Assembly (NCBI RefSeq): GCF_031157375.1
Contig: NZ_JAVIFV010000002.1
Span: forward strand, 62,001-126,000
From: Sphingosinicella sp. LHD-64
Lineage (GTDB): Bacteria > Pseudomonadota > Alphaproteobacteria > Sphingomonadales > Sphingomonadaceae
Direction: 5' to 3'
Length of the DNA stretch: 64,000 nt
Shown: piece after piece, positions 18,154 through 28,218 of the stretch
Numbering within the stretch: the stretch's first letter is position 1
Layout: each line of letters opens with the position of its first letter
Made by a program: the position numbers and the translations under genes
Notes under the pieces: generated by a model
What the model was told of the DNA's origin: nothing
What the model saw: only the letters and a program-made list of their open reading frames with translations
Databases searched by the model: none

Positions 18154-18836
18154 ACGGTCCTCATACGCCGGAACGCACCTGCATCCTGACCCGGGAGGCC
18201 GGGGCGCGGGGTGATCTGATCCGGCTGGCCTTGTCCCCGGATGGCGAGGTGGCGCCGGACGTCCGCGCGCGCGCCCCCGGGCGCGGCGCCTGGATCGGCG
18301 TCGATCGCAGCGCGCTGGAGGCGGCACAGGCCAAGGGCAGGCTCAAGGGCGCGCTGGTCCGGGCATTCAAGACCGGCGAGGTGCGCGTGCCCGAGGATCT
18401 GGGCGCGCGGATCGAGGCGGCGCTCCGGCAGACGATGCTCGACCGGCTCGGGCTCGAGGCGCGCGCCGGCAACCTCCTCACCGGATCGGAGAAGATCGAG
18501 ACCGCGGCGCGGCGCGGCACGGTGCAGCTGCTGCTCCATGCCGAAGATGCGGGCGAGGAGGGCAATCGCAAGCTCGACCAGGCCTGGCGGGTCGGCTCCG
18601 ATGCCGAGGGAAGTGGCCGGCGGGGCTTGGTTTTGCCGGTGGGAAGGGCCATATTGTCGTTGGCGCTCGGTCGCGAGAATGTGGTACATATCGCTCTCGT
18701 TGACCGGGCAGCTGCCGCGCGCGTCTCGCATGCGATCGAGCGGTGGCACGCTTTTATCGGACGTGATGCTGGGCTAAGCGCCGCGTCGGCGAAGGCGCCG
18801 GGTGCGCCTGTAATGGATGTGGGCAAAGGAAACTAA
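18051..18836 (+). CDS. YlxR-YlxQ type RNA-binding protein (DUF448 plus L7Ae-like), start uncertain
   Basis: The recognisable part begins at [14 protein letters not shown], the DUF448 (YlxR) signature, followed by [10 protein letters not shown] and an L7Ae-like second domain ([11 protein letters not shown] to [11 protein letters not shown]), then an Ala-rich tail. Such proteins are nucleoid/RNA-associated and sit between nusA and infB. Upstream of the signature there is no ATG: the frame passes through the hairpin repeat, with a GTG at 18051 as the nearest start and an ATG at 17955 inside nusA. The normal N terminus appears to have been replaced by the repeat. The stop TAA abuts the infB GTG. 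Confidence 0.8.
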   Translation: MDAPRASTALSGGQGDLLDGGQDKQASGLPPSREHGPHTPERTCILTREAGARGDLIRLALSPDGEVAPDVRARAPGRGAWIGVDRSALEAAQAKGRLKGALVRAFKTGEVRVPEDLGARIEAALRQTMLDRLGLEARAGNLLTGSEKIETAARRGTVQLLLHAEDAGEEGNRKLDQAWRVGSDAEGSGRRGLVLPVGRAILSLALGRENVVHIALVDRAAAARVSHAIERWHAFIGRDAGLSAASAKAPGAPVMDVGKGN

Positions 18837-21362
<2,526 letters not shown>

Positions 21363-21366
21363 GGCG

Positions 21367-21407
21367 AGTTCGGAATATCCGAACTTTCTATAGCGGAAAG
21401 GTTCGGA
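21367..21407. promoter_or_regulatory. Operator-like repeats ahead of the toxin-antitoxin pair
   Basis: AGTTCGGA-ATA-TCCGAACT is a perfect 8-bp inverted repeat, and a third copy of the half-site (GTTCGGA) follows at 21401. They lie between the infB stop and the toxin start, around a possible -10 TCTATAG. This arrangement fits autoregulation by the helix-turn-helix antitoxin. Confidence 0.65.
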
Positions 21408-21426
21408 GAATGCTAAACACGCTTCG

Positions 21427-21678
21427 ATGGACATCCGATTTTCCAAATCGGCGGCGAAAGCGCTTGTCCGGTCCAACAAGCGCACGCTGATCCGGCAGAA
21501 GATCGGTGAACTGGCGGCGGATCCGGGGTCGATGGGCGCGAACGTGAAGCGGCTGCAGGGACGGGTTGAATGCCGATTGCGTGTGCAGGACTGGCGAGTG
21601 ATCTTCCGGATCGACAATGATGTGCTCTGGATCGACGATATCGCGCCGCGTGGATCGGTTTATGAGGTGACGGAATGA
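21427..21678 (+). CDS. RelE/ParE-superfamily toxin
   Basis: The 83-residue protein has the compact RelE/ParE fold pattern: FSKSAAKALVRSNKRTLIRQKIGELA, then KRLQGRVECRLRVQDWRVIFRID and a closing strand IDDIAPRGSVYE. Such toxins cleave ribosome-bound mRNA or inhibit gyrase; the RVQDWRVIFRID segment is more like the RelE/HigB mRNA interferases. It is followed by its antitoxin with a four-base ATGA overlap, the toxin-first order seen in HigBA-type modules. It interrupts the infB-rbfA gene order. Confidence 0.88.
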   Translation: MDIRFSKSAAKALVRSNKRTLIRQKIGELAADPGSMGANVKRLQGRVECRLRVQDWRVIFRIDNDVLWIDDIAPRGSVYEVTE

Positions 21679-22049
21679 CCGCACAGATTGTCGAGATCGC
21701 GGGTCGGAAGATGGCTGTGCTACCGGTCGAAGACTATGCTCGGCTGCTGGATATTGCCGAGGACAGGGCCGACAGCGCAGCGGCCGAGCAGGCCGAGCAG
21801 CGCCGCCTGGCGGGGGAGGAATATCTGCCCGCCGAGATGATCGATCGCATCCTGAACGGAGAAAGCCCCTTGCGCGTCTGGCGCCAGTATCGGGGCATGA
21901 CCCTAGCGGCGCTCGCCAAGGCCGTCGGCACGGTCAAATCGAACCTGTCGGAAATCGAGAATGGGAAAGCGCAGGGCACGATGCCGCTCTGGCGCGCGCT
22001 CGCGCGAACGCTGGACGTTGCCGTGGACGACATTCTGGCGGACGCCTGA
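21675..22049 (+). CDS. Helix-turn-helix antitoxin (HigA/Xre type)
   Basis: The 124-residue protein has an N-terminal toxin-binding part (EIAGRKMAVLPVEDYARLLDIAEDRAD) resembling Phd-like antitoxins and a C-terminal Xre-type DNA-binding domain (YRGMTLAALAKAVGTVKSNLSEIENGK). It should neutralise the preceding RelE-type toxin and repress the pair by binding the TTCGGA repeats upstream. The start overlaps the toxin stop (ATGA), so translation is coupled. A thioesterase gene begins two bases after its stop, implying cotranscription. Confidence 0.88.
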   Translation: MTAQIVEIAGRKMAVLPVEDYARLLDIAEDRADSAAAEQAEQRRLAGEEYLPAEMIDRILNGESPLRVWRQYRGMTLAALAKAVGTVKSNLSEIENGKAQGTMPLWRALARTLDVAVDDILADA

Positions 22050-22051
22050 CC

Positions 22052-22483
22052 GTGACTGCCCCAAAGTCCGTCTTCGACAGCTTCCCGCTGCCCGAAGGAT
22101 CGAAACTGCTCGGCTGGACGCTGCGCGACGTGGATGTCGCCGCGGGGACGATCGAGATCGGCTTCATCGTCGACGCGCGGTTCGTGAATCCGGCGGGGAC
22201 GGTGCAGGGCGGGTTCCTCGCCGCCATGCTCGACGACACGCAGGGCCCGGCGCTGTTCGCGATGACCGGCGGCACCGTCTATGCGCCGACGATCGATTTC
22301 ACCATCTCCTTCATCAAGCCGGCACGGCCCGGCCGTTTCGTCGGCAAGGGCCGCGTCGTCAATGCCGGCCGGACGATCGTCTTCACCGAAGCGGAACTGT
22401 TCGACCAGGACGGCGATCTCGTCGCCCGCGGCACCTTCACAGCCCGGGCGATGAAGGGCGAGATGGCGACGAATGGGCGCTGA
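22052..22483 (+). CDS. PaaI-type hotdog-fold thioesterase
   Basis: The 143-residue protein is a single hotdog domain. The family signature region NPAGTVQGGFLAAMLDDTQGPALFA contains the Gly-Gly and Asp of PaaI/YdiI-type acyl-CoA thioesterases, followed by TIDFTISFIKPARPGRFVGKGRVV. It would hydrolyse a small or aromatic acyl-CoA; substrate unknown. It begins with GTG two bases after the antitoxin stop. Its presence between infB and rbfA may reflect joint insertion with the toxin-antitoxin genes or an older lineage-specific order. Confidence 0.82.
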   Translation: MTAPKSVFDSFPLPEGSKLLGWTLRDVDVAAGTIEIGFIVDARFVNPAGTVQGGFLAAMLDDTQGPALFAMTGGTVYAPTIDFTISFIKPARPGRFVGKGRVVNAGRTIVFTEAELFDQDGDLVARGTFTARAMKGEMATNGR

Positions 22484-22551
22484 GCCGGGGACGTTGTCGC
22501 GCCCTCGCGATCGAGCTAGGCTGCGTCTCCTATCGGGGAAGGAGTCGTAGC

Positions 22552-22656
22552 ATGAGTGACGAGAAGGGTGGCAAGCCGCCGGTCGACGAGAAAGGTCAGC
22601 CGCTGGACGAGAAGGGCCAGCCGATTCCCGACAAGGGCGGCTACGAGAAGAAGTAG
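22552..22656 (+). CDS. Small lysine/glycine/proline repeat protein (34 aa)
   Basis: A 34-codon frame follows an excellent ribosome binding site (GGGAAGGAG). The product consists of near-repeats of the unit [33 protein letters not shown]. It is highly charged, lacks hydrophobic and aromatic residues apart from one Tyr, and must be disordered. I recognise no family. The strong initiation signal and the internal repeat make it likely to be a true small gene. rbfA starts 43 bases downstream. Confidence 0.62.
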   Translation: MSDEKGGKPPVDEKGQPLDEKGQPIPDKGGYEKK

Positions 22657-22699
22657 TTTCCTTCCGTCATTGGGCATATCGCGCCCCAAGAACAGACAG

Positions 22700-23137
22700 A
22701 TGGCACGGCACAACGAAACCCCCGAAGGCCGCTCGGTGCGGCTGCTGCGCGTCGGCGAGCAGGTCCGCCATGCGCTTTCCGACATCCTGATGCGCGGCGA
22801 CGTGCATGACGCGACGCTCGTCAGCCACAGCGTCTCGATCACCGAGGTGCGCATGTCGCCGGACCTGAGGCACGCCACCGCCTTCGTCATGCCGCTGCTC
22901 GGCGGCGATGCCGAGGCGGTGCTGAAGGCGCTGAGGACCAACACCGCCTATCTCCAGAGCGAGGTCGCCCGGCGGGTGAACACCAAATATGCCGCGCGCC
23001 TCAAGTTCCTGCTCGACGAGAGCTTCGACGAGGGCAGCCATATCGACACGCTGCTGCGCTCGCCGCAGGTGGCGCGGGATTTGGAAACTGACGGCGAAAT
23101 TGACGGCGAAGCTGACGGCGACGATGATCGGGACTGA
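22700..23137 (+). CDS. rbfA: 30S ribosome-binding factor A
   Basis: RbfA binds the 30S subunit during late 16S rRNA maturation and cold adaptation. The 145-residue protein shows the KH-like core: [43 protein letters not shown] and [25 protein letters not shown]. The C terminus ends in a short acidic repeat ([13 protein letters not shown]) encoded by tandem GACGGCGA-type units. The ATG at 22700 gives the family-like N terminus. The following acetyltransferase frame overlaps its last 14 bases. Confidence 0.94.
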   Translation: MARHNETPEGRSVRLLRVGEQVRHALSDILMRGDVHDATLVSHSVSITEVRMSPDLRHATAFVMPLLGGDAEAVLKALRTNTAYLQSEVARRVNTKYAARLKFLLDESFDEGSHIDTLLRSPQVARDLETDGEIDGEADGDDDRD

Positions 23138-23684
23138 CGCGCTGGACGCGCCGATGCAGGACGGCGAGGTGCGTGCGGAGCTGGCGACGGAGGCGCACCG
23201 CGGCGCGCTCAAGGCCGCCTGCGCTGAGGACCTCGACATCTGGCAGATCTATTCCATGTCCTTTGCGCCGGACCGGTTCGACGCAAGCTTCGATTTCATC
23301 CGCGGTCGCCCGGACTGGCGTACCTTCGCCCTGTTCAGGGAGGATGCGCTGGCCGGCATGTCGAGCTTCCTCGGAATCGATACGCACCGCGGCGTGCTGG
23401 AGATCGGCTGCACCTATTATGTGCCGGCGATGCGCGGCACCGGCTTCAACGGCCGGGTCAAGGACCTGATGATCGGCCGGGCGATCGACTGCGGCTTTCG
23501 CCGGATCGAGTTCCGCGTCGATGCGCGCAACGGCCGATCCCAGGCGGCGATGGCCAAGATCGGCGGCGTGCGCGAGGGCGTGATCCGCGCCGACCGGATC
23601 ACCTGGAACGGCCATGTCCGCGACACCGTGCTCTTCTCGATCCTCGCGGTGGAATGGCCGCGCTCAGCGTCGGTTCATCGCTGA
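23124..23684 (+). CDS. GNAT-family (RimJ/RimL-like) N-acetyltransferase
   Basis: The 186-residue protein resembles Pfam acetyltransferase_3/RimJ-type enzymes. An N-terminal strand-helix region ([19 protein letters not shown]) is followed by [47 protein letters not shown], quoted here only by its parts, with the acetyl-CoA loop RGTGFN and the late motif [18 protein letters not shown]. The likely target is a protein N terminus or small amine. It overlaps the rbfA end; a second ATG ten codons in (23154) is an alternative start. Confidence 0.82.
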   Translation: MIGTDALDAPMQDGEVRAELATEAHRGALKAACAEDLDIWQIYSMSFAPDRFDASFDFIRGRPDWRTFALFREDALAGMSSFLGIDTHRGVLEIGCTYYVPAMRGTGFNGRVKDLMIGRAIDCGFRRIEFRVDARNGRSQAAMAKIGGVREGVIRADRITWNGHVRDTVLFSILAVEWPRSASVHR

Positions 23685-23724
23685 CATGGCAGGAGCCGCC
23701 CCTCGCAGAAGGGAGACGAGGAAG

Positions 23725-24069
23725 ATGATGAAAGCCGTCACGCTCGCTGCCGCCCTGATCGGCGCCGCTCCGCTCCTTGCGGCGGAACCAGCTCCCGGTC
23801 AGACCGAGGAAACCCGGATTCCGCGCATGCGCAGCTTCCTGGAAGCCGTCGTGCGTGATGATCGGGGCGTGTATGTCCGTGCCGACACCGGTCAGTGGTA
23901 TTATGCGCGTACGCGTGGCACCTGCGCCCGGCTGAGGCCGACCGCGCCGCTCGCCTTCGAAACGACGCCGCAGGGCGATCTCGACCGCTTCGGCGCGATC
24001 CGGGTCGAAGGCTGGCGCTGCCCGCTCGAAAGCGTCACGCAATCCGCGCCCCCGCCGCCGACATCCTGA
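23725..24069 (+). CDS. Small exported hypothetical protein
   Basis: The 114-residue product has a clear Sec signal (MMKAVTLAAALIGAAPLLAAEP) and a mature domain with two cysteines (RGTCARLRP and EGWRCPLESV), which may form a disulfide around a WYYARTRGTC core. The pattern TGQWYYARTRGTC resembles a family of small exported sphingomonad proteins, but I know no function for it. The tail is QSAPPPPTS. A ribosome binding site (GGGAGACGAGGAAG) precedes the double ATG; the first is taken. Confidence 0.7.
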   Translation: MMKAVTLAAALIGAAPLLAAEPAPGQTEETRIPRMRSFLEAVVRDDRGVYVRADTGQWYYARTRGTCARLRPTAPLAFETTPQGDLDRFGAIRVEGWRCPLESVTQSAPPPPTS

Positions 24070-24143
24070 TCGCGACGTTAACCATTTGTTGGGGAGTGCT
24101 GCCGCAGACATGGTCCCGGACACGCAGGTTGGGGGCATGTCAT

Positions 24144-24446
24144 ATGGGTCACAGTGCGAAATCCGCGGCCTTCCTCGTCGAAAGCCGCATCGCCGATGCC
24201 GCGGGGGGCGACATCCAGGCGCTCTACGAACTCGGGGTCGCCTATTCGACCGGCAGCGGCGGCATCATGGTCGATCTCATCGAAGCGCATAAGTGGTTCA
24301 ACCTCGCCGCCTTGAACGGCAGCACGCTGGCACAGGAATGCCGCGCCGACATCGCCGAGGAGATGACTGCGCGCGAGATCGCCGAAGCGCAACGCCAGGC
24401 CCGCGCCTGGCTCGCCGATTTCACGCCGATCCGTCACGTCGCCTGA
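24144..24446 (+). CDS. Single Sel1-repeat protein
   Basis: The 100-residue protein contains one Sel1-like (TPR-class) repeat: GDIQALYELGVAYSTGSGGIMVDLIEAHKWFNLAALNGS, given here by its limits, with the typical A-YELG-AYS and EAHKWFNLAA spacing. There is no signal peptide. One repeat is unlikely to fold alone as a scaffold, so it may dimerise or bind a partner; function unknown. The ATG at 24144 starts MGHSAKSAAFLVES. An extended 222-base noncoding region with several palindromes follows before the phasin gene. Confidence 0.72.
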   Translation: MGHSAKSAAFLVESRIADAAGGDIQALYELGVAYSTGSGGIMVDLIEAHKWFNLAALNGSTLAQECRADIAEEMTAREIAEAQRQARAWLADFTPIRHVA

Positions 24447-24531
24447 GCGTCGATCTCTCGTCTCTTCTTCGACCAGAACACCAGCACGCTGCGTTCTGCA
24501 CGGGCGTATTGCGCGCGTGAGAAGATAAGGT

Positions 24532-24547
24532 AGATCGTATACGATCT
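24532..24547. promoter_or_regulatory. 16-bp perfect palindrome upstream of the phasin gene
   Basis: AGATCGTATACGATCT is fully palindromic and lies about 120 bases ahead of the phasin start in an otherwise noncoding stretch. This length and symmetry suggest a dimeric regulator site. Which regulator binds cannot be told from the sequence. Confidence 0.5.
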
Positions 24548-24586
24548 TGCCTCCTAAGCCATTGAAAATCCTCATTGTGACAGCAA

Positions 24587-24648
24587 TGTTGCAGCGCACA
24601 AAAAGTGCTTGCAATCCGCCGCCGCCCGCACTATTTGCTGCACCGCAA
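24587..24648. promoter_or_regulatory. Possible PhaR-type operator region before the phasin gene
   Basis: TGTTGCAGCGCACA (24587-24600) and TTGCTGCACCGCAA (24635-24648) are TGC/GCA-rich imperfect palindromes. PhaR, the alphaproteobacterial regulator of phasin genes, is reported to bind TGC-rich dyads of this kind. The match to any exact consensus was not tested. Confidence 0.4.
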
Positions 24649-24668
24649 CAAAGACGGAGTCGTTTGCG

Positions 24669-25490
24669 ATGGCCGAGACCAAAGCTGCCGAGCCGGCCGC
24701 CAAGCCTGCCGAGGATATCGTGTCCGACGCTGCGCCGGCGGTGATGCCTGCGAAGGCCGAGAAGGCCGAAGCGGCCCCGGTCGAAGCGAAGGTCGCGCCC
24801 GAGGCTGCGACGGCTCCGGCTCTTGTGGAGAAGACCCAGAAGGCGCCGCCGCCGGTAAAAGCTGCGGCCGTACGCGTGAAGAAGAGCGTGCCGGCGAAGA
24901 GCGCCGCGCCCGCCGTCAAGAAAGCCGCTCCGGCCCCCAGGCCGGTCGCGGCTGCCAAAGCCCCGGCCGCCAAGGCGGCCGCCGTGAACAAGACTTTGAC
25001 GCCGGTTCGCGCCGGCGCCGACACACAAGGAGTGAAGACCATGGCCACCAAGACCGAGACGCCGTTCGTCGGCGCCGACCAGTTCAAGAATGCGTTCGGC
25101 GACATCAACGAGCGCACCAAGACCGCCTTCGAAAAGGGTTCCAGGCTCGTCGAGGAATTCGCCGACCTGACCCGCGGCAATGTCGAGGCGATCGTCGCCT
25201 CCTCGAAGGTCGCCGCCAAGGGCGTCGAGACCCTGAGCCAGGAAGCCGCCGAGTTCGGCCGCAAGAGCTTCGAGGACGCTTCGGCGGCCTTCAAGAACTT
25301 CGCCGAGGTGAAGACCGCGACCGACTTCTTCAAGCTGCAGAGCGACTATGCCCGCAGCGCGTTCGACGCCGCCGTCGCCGAGAGCGCGAAGGTGAGCGAG
25401 GCCGTCCTGAAGATCGCCGGCGACGTCGCCGAGCCGATCACCAGCCGCTATTCGGTCGCGGCCGAGCGCGTGAAGACCCTCGCGGCGTAA
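24669..25490 (+). CDS. Phasin with an Ala/Lys/Pro-rich N-terminal extension and an internal start
   Basis: From residue 125 the protein is a typical phasin_2 family member ([19 protein letters not shown] to [20 protein letters not shown]), which coats polyhydroxyalkanoate granules. The first 124 residues are a low-complexity extension of Ala, Lys, Pro and Val ([20 protein letters not shown]), reminiscent of histone H1-like tails. An in-frame ATG at 25041 is preceded by a stronger Shine-Dalgarno (AAGGAG) than the first ATG and would give a 149-residue ordinary phasin. Both forms may be made. The gene has its own upstream palindromes and a downstream terminator. Confidence 0.88.
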   Translation: MAETKAAEPAAKPAEDIVSDAAPAVMPAKAEKAEAAPVEAKVAPEAATAPALVEKTQKAPPPVKAAAVRVKKSVPAKSAAPAVKKAAPAPRPVAAAKAPAAKAAAVNKTLTPVRAGADTQGVKTMATKTETPFVGADQFKNAFGDINERTKTAFEKGSRLVEEFADLTRGNVEAIVASSKVAAKGVETLSQEAAEFGRKSFEDASAAFKNFAEVKTATDFFKLQSDYARSAFDAAVAESAKVSEAVLKIAGDVAEPITSRYSVAAERVKTLAA

Positions 25491-25525
25491 GCTTTTCGCG
25501 AGTGGTCGGCACAGCCGACCGTGTA

Positions 25526-25566
25526 AAAGGGCGGGCGCTCCCATTCGGGGCGTCCGCCCTTTGTTT
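25526..25566 (+). terminator. Terminator after the phasin gene
   Basis: AAAGGGCGG and CCGCCCTTT form a 9-bp stem around a partly paired inner region, followed by GTTTTG. It lies 35 bases after the phasin stop and should end that transcript before clpS. Confidence 0.75.
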
Positions 25567-25665
25567 TGGCGCCTTGTTAAGCTCCCGCCGCTACGTCGAC
25601 TGACGACAACCGACCGCCGAAACCCTTGCAGGCGGCGGGCACCCTGCCATATTTATTGCGTTGAT

Positions 25666-26025
25666 ATGGACATGAGCGACATCCGGATTTGGGCTTCCGA
25701 CGACGATCGGATCGACGAGGGCGATCAGGGCACCGGCCTTGGCGTCGCCACCAAGACGCGCACCCGCACCAAGACGCCTTCGCCCTACAAGGTGCTGATG
25801 CTGAATGACGATTACACGCCGATGGAGTTCGTCGTCCACGTCCTGCAGAGCTTCTTCAAGATGGACCTCGAGGACGCGACCCGGGTGATGCTCCACGTCC
25901 ACCAGCGCGGCGTCGGCGTCTGCGGCATCTTTCCCTATGAGGTCGCCGAGACCAAGGTCGCCCAGGTGATCGACTATGCGCGGGAGAATCAGCACCCGCT
26001 GCAGTGCACGCTCGAAAAGGCCTGA
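25666..26025 (+). CDS. clpS: ATP-dependent Clp protease adaptor ClpS
   Basis: ClpS delivers N-degron substrates to ClpAP. The 119-residue protein has a flexible N-terminal tail (to about residue 40) followed by the core domain with the signatures [40 protein letters not shown] and [20 protein letters not shown]. The conserved Asn-Asp pair and the hydrophobic pocket residues are intact. A second in-frame ATG two codons on (25672) is an alternative start. A promoter-like TTGCAG/TATTTA pair lies just upstream. Confidence 0.95.
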   Translation: MDMSDIRIWASDDDRIDEGDQGTGLGVATKTRTRTKTPSPYKVLMLNDDYTPMEFVVHVLQSFFKMDLEDATRVMLHVHQRGVGVCGIFPYEVAETKVAQVIDYARENQHPLQCTLEKA

Positions 26026-26032
26026 GGTCGCT

Positions 26033-26767
26033 TCACCGCGGCGGCGGCAGCCAGCCCGTCTCCACCGGCGAGCGATCGAGGAAGCCCGCGTCGGCGCAGA
26101 GGCGTGCCTCGTCCAGGACACGGAACATGCCGCCGCGGCGCTCGATGATCCTGTCCTCGGCCAGCACGCGCATCATGCGGTTGACGTGGACGGCGGTGAG
26201 GCCGGTCGCGTCGCCGATATCCTCCTGCGTCAGCGGCAGTGGAATCGGGCCGCCCTCGGCCGTGCCGAGCCCGCGCATCCGCATGTAGATCTCGCACAGG
26301 AGCGCGGCGACGCGGGTGCGCGCGGGCGTGCGGCCGAGCGAGGCGATACGATCGGCGAAGGCGACGCGATCGGCGACCGCCAGCGAGAGCAGCAGCGCCC
26401 CGAGTCGGGGGTGCTCTGCGATCAGGGCGCCGACGCGCTCCCGTCCGAACGGGTGCAGGACAATGTCGGTGACGGCCGTCACCGTTTCCGGGGAATCCGG
26501 AAAGGCGAGCAAAGGCAGGCCGACGAGGTCGCCGGGGAAGTGGAAGCGGGTGATCTGCCGGCTGCCATTGCCGAGTACGACACTGGAATGCAGCCATCCC
26601 GAGCGGACCACGAACAGCTCGCGCGCATTCTCCTGCTCGCGGATCACGACGGCGCCCCGGCGATAGCTGCGCTGCTGCTCCTCGAACCGGTCGAGCGCGG
26701 CCTGCTCGCTGGCGGTCAGGCGCGCATGCTTACCGAACCGCTCGGCGAGACCTTCTGCCCCCAACAA
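26033..26767 (-). CDS. Crp/Fnr-family transcriptional regulator
   Basis: The 244-residue protein has an N-terminal cyclic-nucleotide-binding-like beta roll (RRGAVVIREQENARELFVVRSG, FHFPGDLVGLPLL) and a C-terminal winged helix (LTQEDIGDATGLTAVHVNRMM). No Fnr-type cysteine cluster is seen, so oxygen sensing through iron-sulfur is unlikely; the ligand is unknown. No ATG is near the expected N terminus (LLGAEGLAERFGKHARLTAS), so a TTG start preceded by GGGGGA is proposed, either of two adjacent TTG codons. It is convergent with clpS and divergent from murA. Confidence 0.85.
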   Translation of the reverse strand: MLGAEGLAERFGKHARLTASEQAALDRFEEQQRSYRRGAVVIREQENARELFVVRSGWLHSSVVLGNGSRQITRFHFPGDLVGLPLLAFPDSPETVTAVTDIVLHPFGRERVGALIAEHPRLGALLLSLAVADRVAFADRIASLGRTPARTRVAALLCEIYMRMRGLGTAEGGPIPLPLTQEDIGDATGLTAVHVNRMMRVLAEDRIIERRGGMFRVLDEARLCADAGFLDRSPVETGWLPPPR

Positions 26768-26920
26768 CCGCGTCCCCCAAACCCGAGAAAATTGCGACAA
26801 CCGTGTGACTTGTATGGAGGAATGGCGGCCTCTGCCCTGATCGAAATTAAGTGCGTCTGGCCCCCGCGCATTTTTCCGGGTGCTTGCACGGCGGCGGAGA
26901 AGGCGTAAACGCCGACCCTG

Positions 26921-28204
26921 ATGGACAGGATCATCATCAGGGGCGGCCGCCCGCTCAACGGCCGGATCGCGATCTCGGGGGCGAAGAATGCGGCGCTGAC
27001 GCTGATGCCGTGCGCCCTTCTCACCGACGAGATCCTGGAGCTGCAGAACCTGCCGCGGCTCGCCGATGTCGACAGCTTCATGCACCTCCTCAACCAGCTC
27101 GGCGTCTCGACCATGGTCAAGGGCGCCAAGGGCGACGGCTTCAGCCGGACGATGACGCTGAAGGCGAGCGACATCGCCTCGACCGTCGCGCCCTACGACA
27201 TCGTCCGCAAGATGCGCGCCTCGATCCTGGTGCTGGGGCCGCTGCTCGCCCGCGCCGGCGAGGCGACGGTGTCGCTGCCCGGCGGCTGCGCGATCGGCAA
27301 CCGGCCGATCGACCTGCACCTCAAGGCGCTGCAGGCGCTGGGCGCCGAGATCGAGCTGGCTGCCGGCTATGTGAAGGCGACGGCGCCCGAGGGCGGCCTG
27401 ACCGGCGGCACGATCAGCTTCCCGACCGTGTCGGTGGGCGCGACCGAGAATGCGCTGATGGCCGCCGTGCTCGCCAGGGGCACGACGGTGATCGAGAATG
27501 CCGCGCGCGAGCCGGAGATCACCGATCTCGCCCAGTGCCTGATAGCGATGGGCGCCGAGATCGAGGGCCTGAGGTCCGACACGCTCACCATTCACGGCAA
27601 GGACCGGCTGCACGGCGCCGCCTACCAGGTCATGCCGGACCGGATCGAGGCGGGCAGCTACGCCTGCGCGGCGATGATCACCGGCGGGGCGCTGGAACTC
27701 GCCAACGCGCGCGAGGATTCGATGCACGCCATCCTCGCGGGGCTCAAGGACGCCGGCGGGGAGGTCGAGATCCTCGACAACGGGATCAGGGTGAGCGCCA
27801 ACGGCGCGACCCGGCCGCTGTCGCTCTCCACCGCCCCCTTCCCCGCCTTCCCGACCGACATGCAGGCGCAGTTCATGTCGATGCTCGCGCTCGCCGACGG
27901 CACCAGCCTCTTGACCGAGACGATCTTCGAGAACCGCTACATGCATGTGCCGGAACTGAGCCGCATGGGCGCCGACATCGAGGTGCGCGGCCGCTCCGCC
28001 GTGGTGCGGGGCGTCGACCATCTCGTCGGCGCGCCGGTGATGGCGACCGACCTGCGCGCCTCGATGAGCCTGGTCCTCGCCGGCCTGGCGGCCCGGGGCG
28101 AGACCCAGGTCAATCGCGTCTATCATCTCGACCGCGGCTATGAGCGGCTCGAGGAGAAGCTGAGCGCGGTCGGCGCCGATATCGAGCGCGTCAGCGACGG
28201 CTGA
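26921..28204 (+). CDS. murA: UDP-N-acetylglucosamine 1-carboxyvinyltransferase
   Basis: MurA makes the first committed step of peptidoglycan synthesis, transferring enolpyruvate from PEP to UDP-GlcNAc in the cytoplasm. The 427-residue protein begins [20 protein letters not shown], has Lys22-Asn23 as in E. coli, and carries the loop cysteine Cys123 in [16 protein letters not shown], so it should be sensitive to fosfomycin. The late motif [18 protein letters not shown] and the C-terminal [10 protein letters not shown] are present. It starts with ATG behind a small GGCGTAAACGCC hairpin and is divergent from the Crp/Fnr gene. Confidence 0.96.
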   Translation: MDRIIIRGGRPLNGRIAISGAKNAALTLMPCALLTDEILELQNLPRLADVDSFMHLLNQLGVSTMVKGAKGDGFSRTMTLKASDIASTVAPYDIVRKMRASILVLGPLLARAGEATVSLPGGCAIGNRPIDLHLKALQALGAEIELAAGYVKATAPEGGLTGGTISFPTVSVGATENALMAAVLARGTTVIENAAREPEITDLAQCLIAMGAEIEGLRSDTLTIHGKDRLHGAAYQVMPDRIEAGSYACAAMITGGALELANAREDSMHAILAGLKDAGGEVEILDNGIRVSANGATRPLSLSTAPFPAFPTDMQAQFMSMLALADGTSLLTETIFENRYMHVPELSRMGADIEVRGRSAVVRGVDHLVGAPVMATDLRASMSLVLAGLAARGETQVNRVYHLDRGYERLEEKLSAVGADIERVSDG

Positions 28205-28218
28205 GCCGCCGTCGGCCG

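Noticed and set aside
26768-28126. Long minus-strand frame antisense to murA, in phase with the Crp/Fnr gene
   Set aside because: It lies on the opposite strand of a well-conserved murA and has no recognisable domains; it is a GC-rich shadow.
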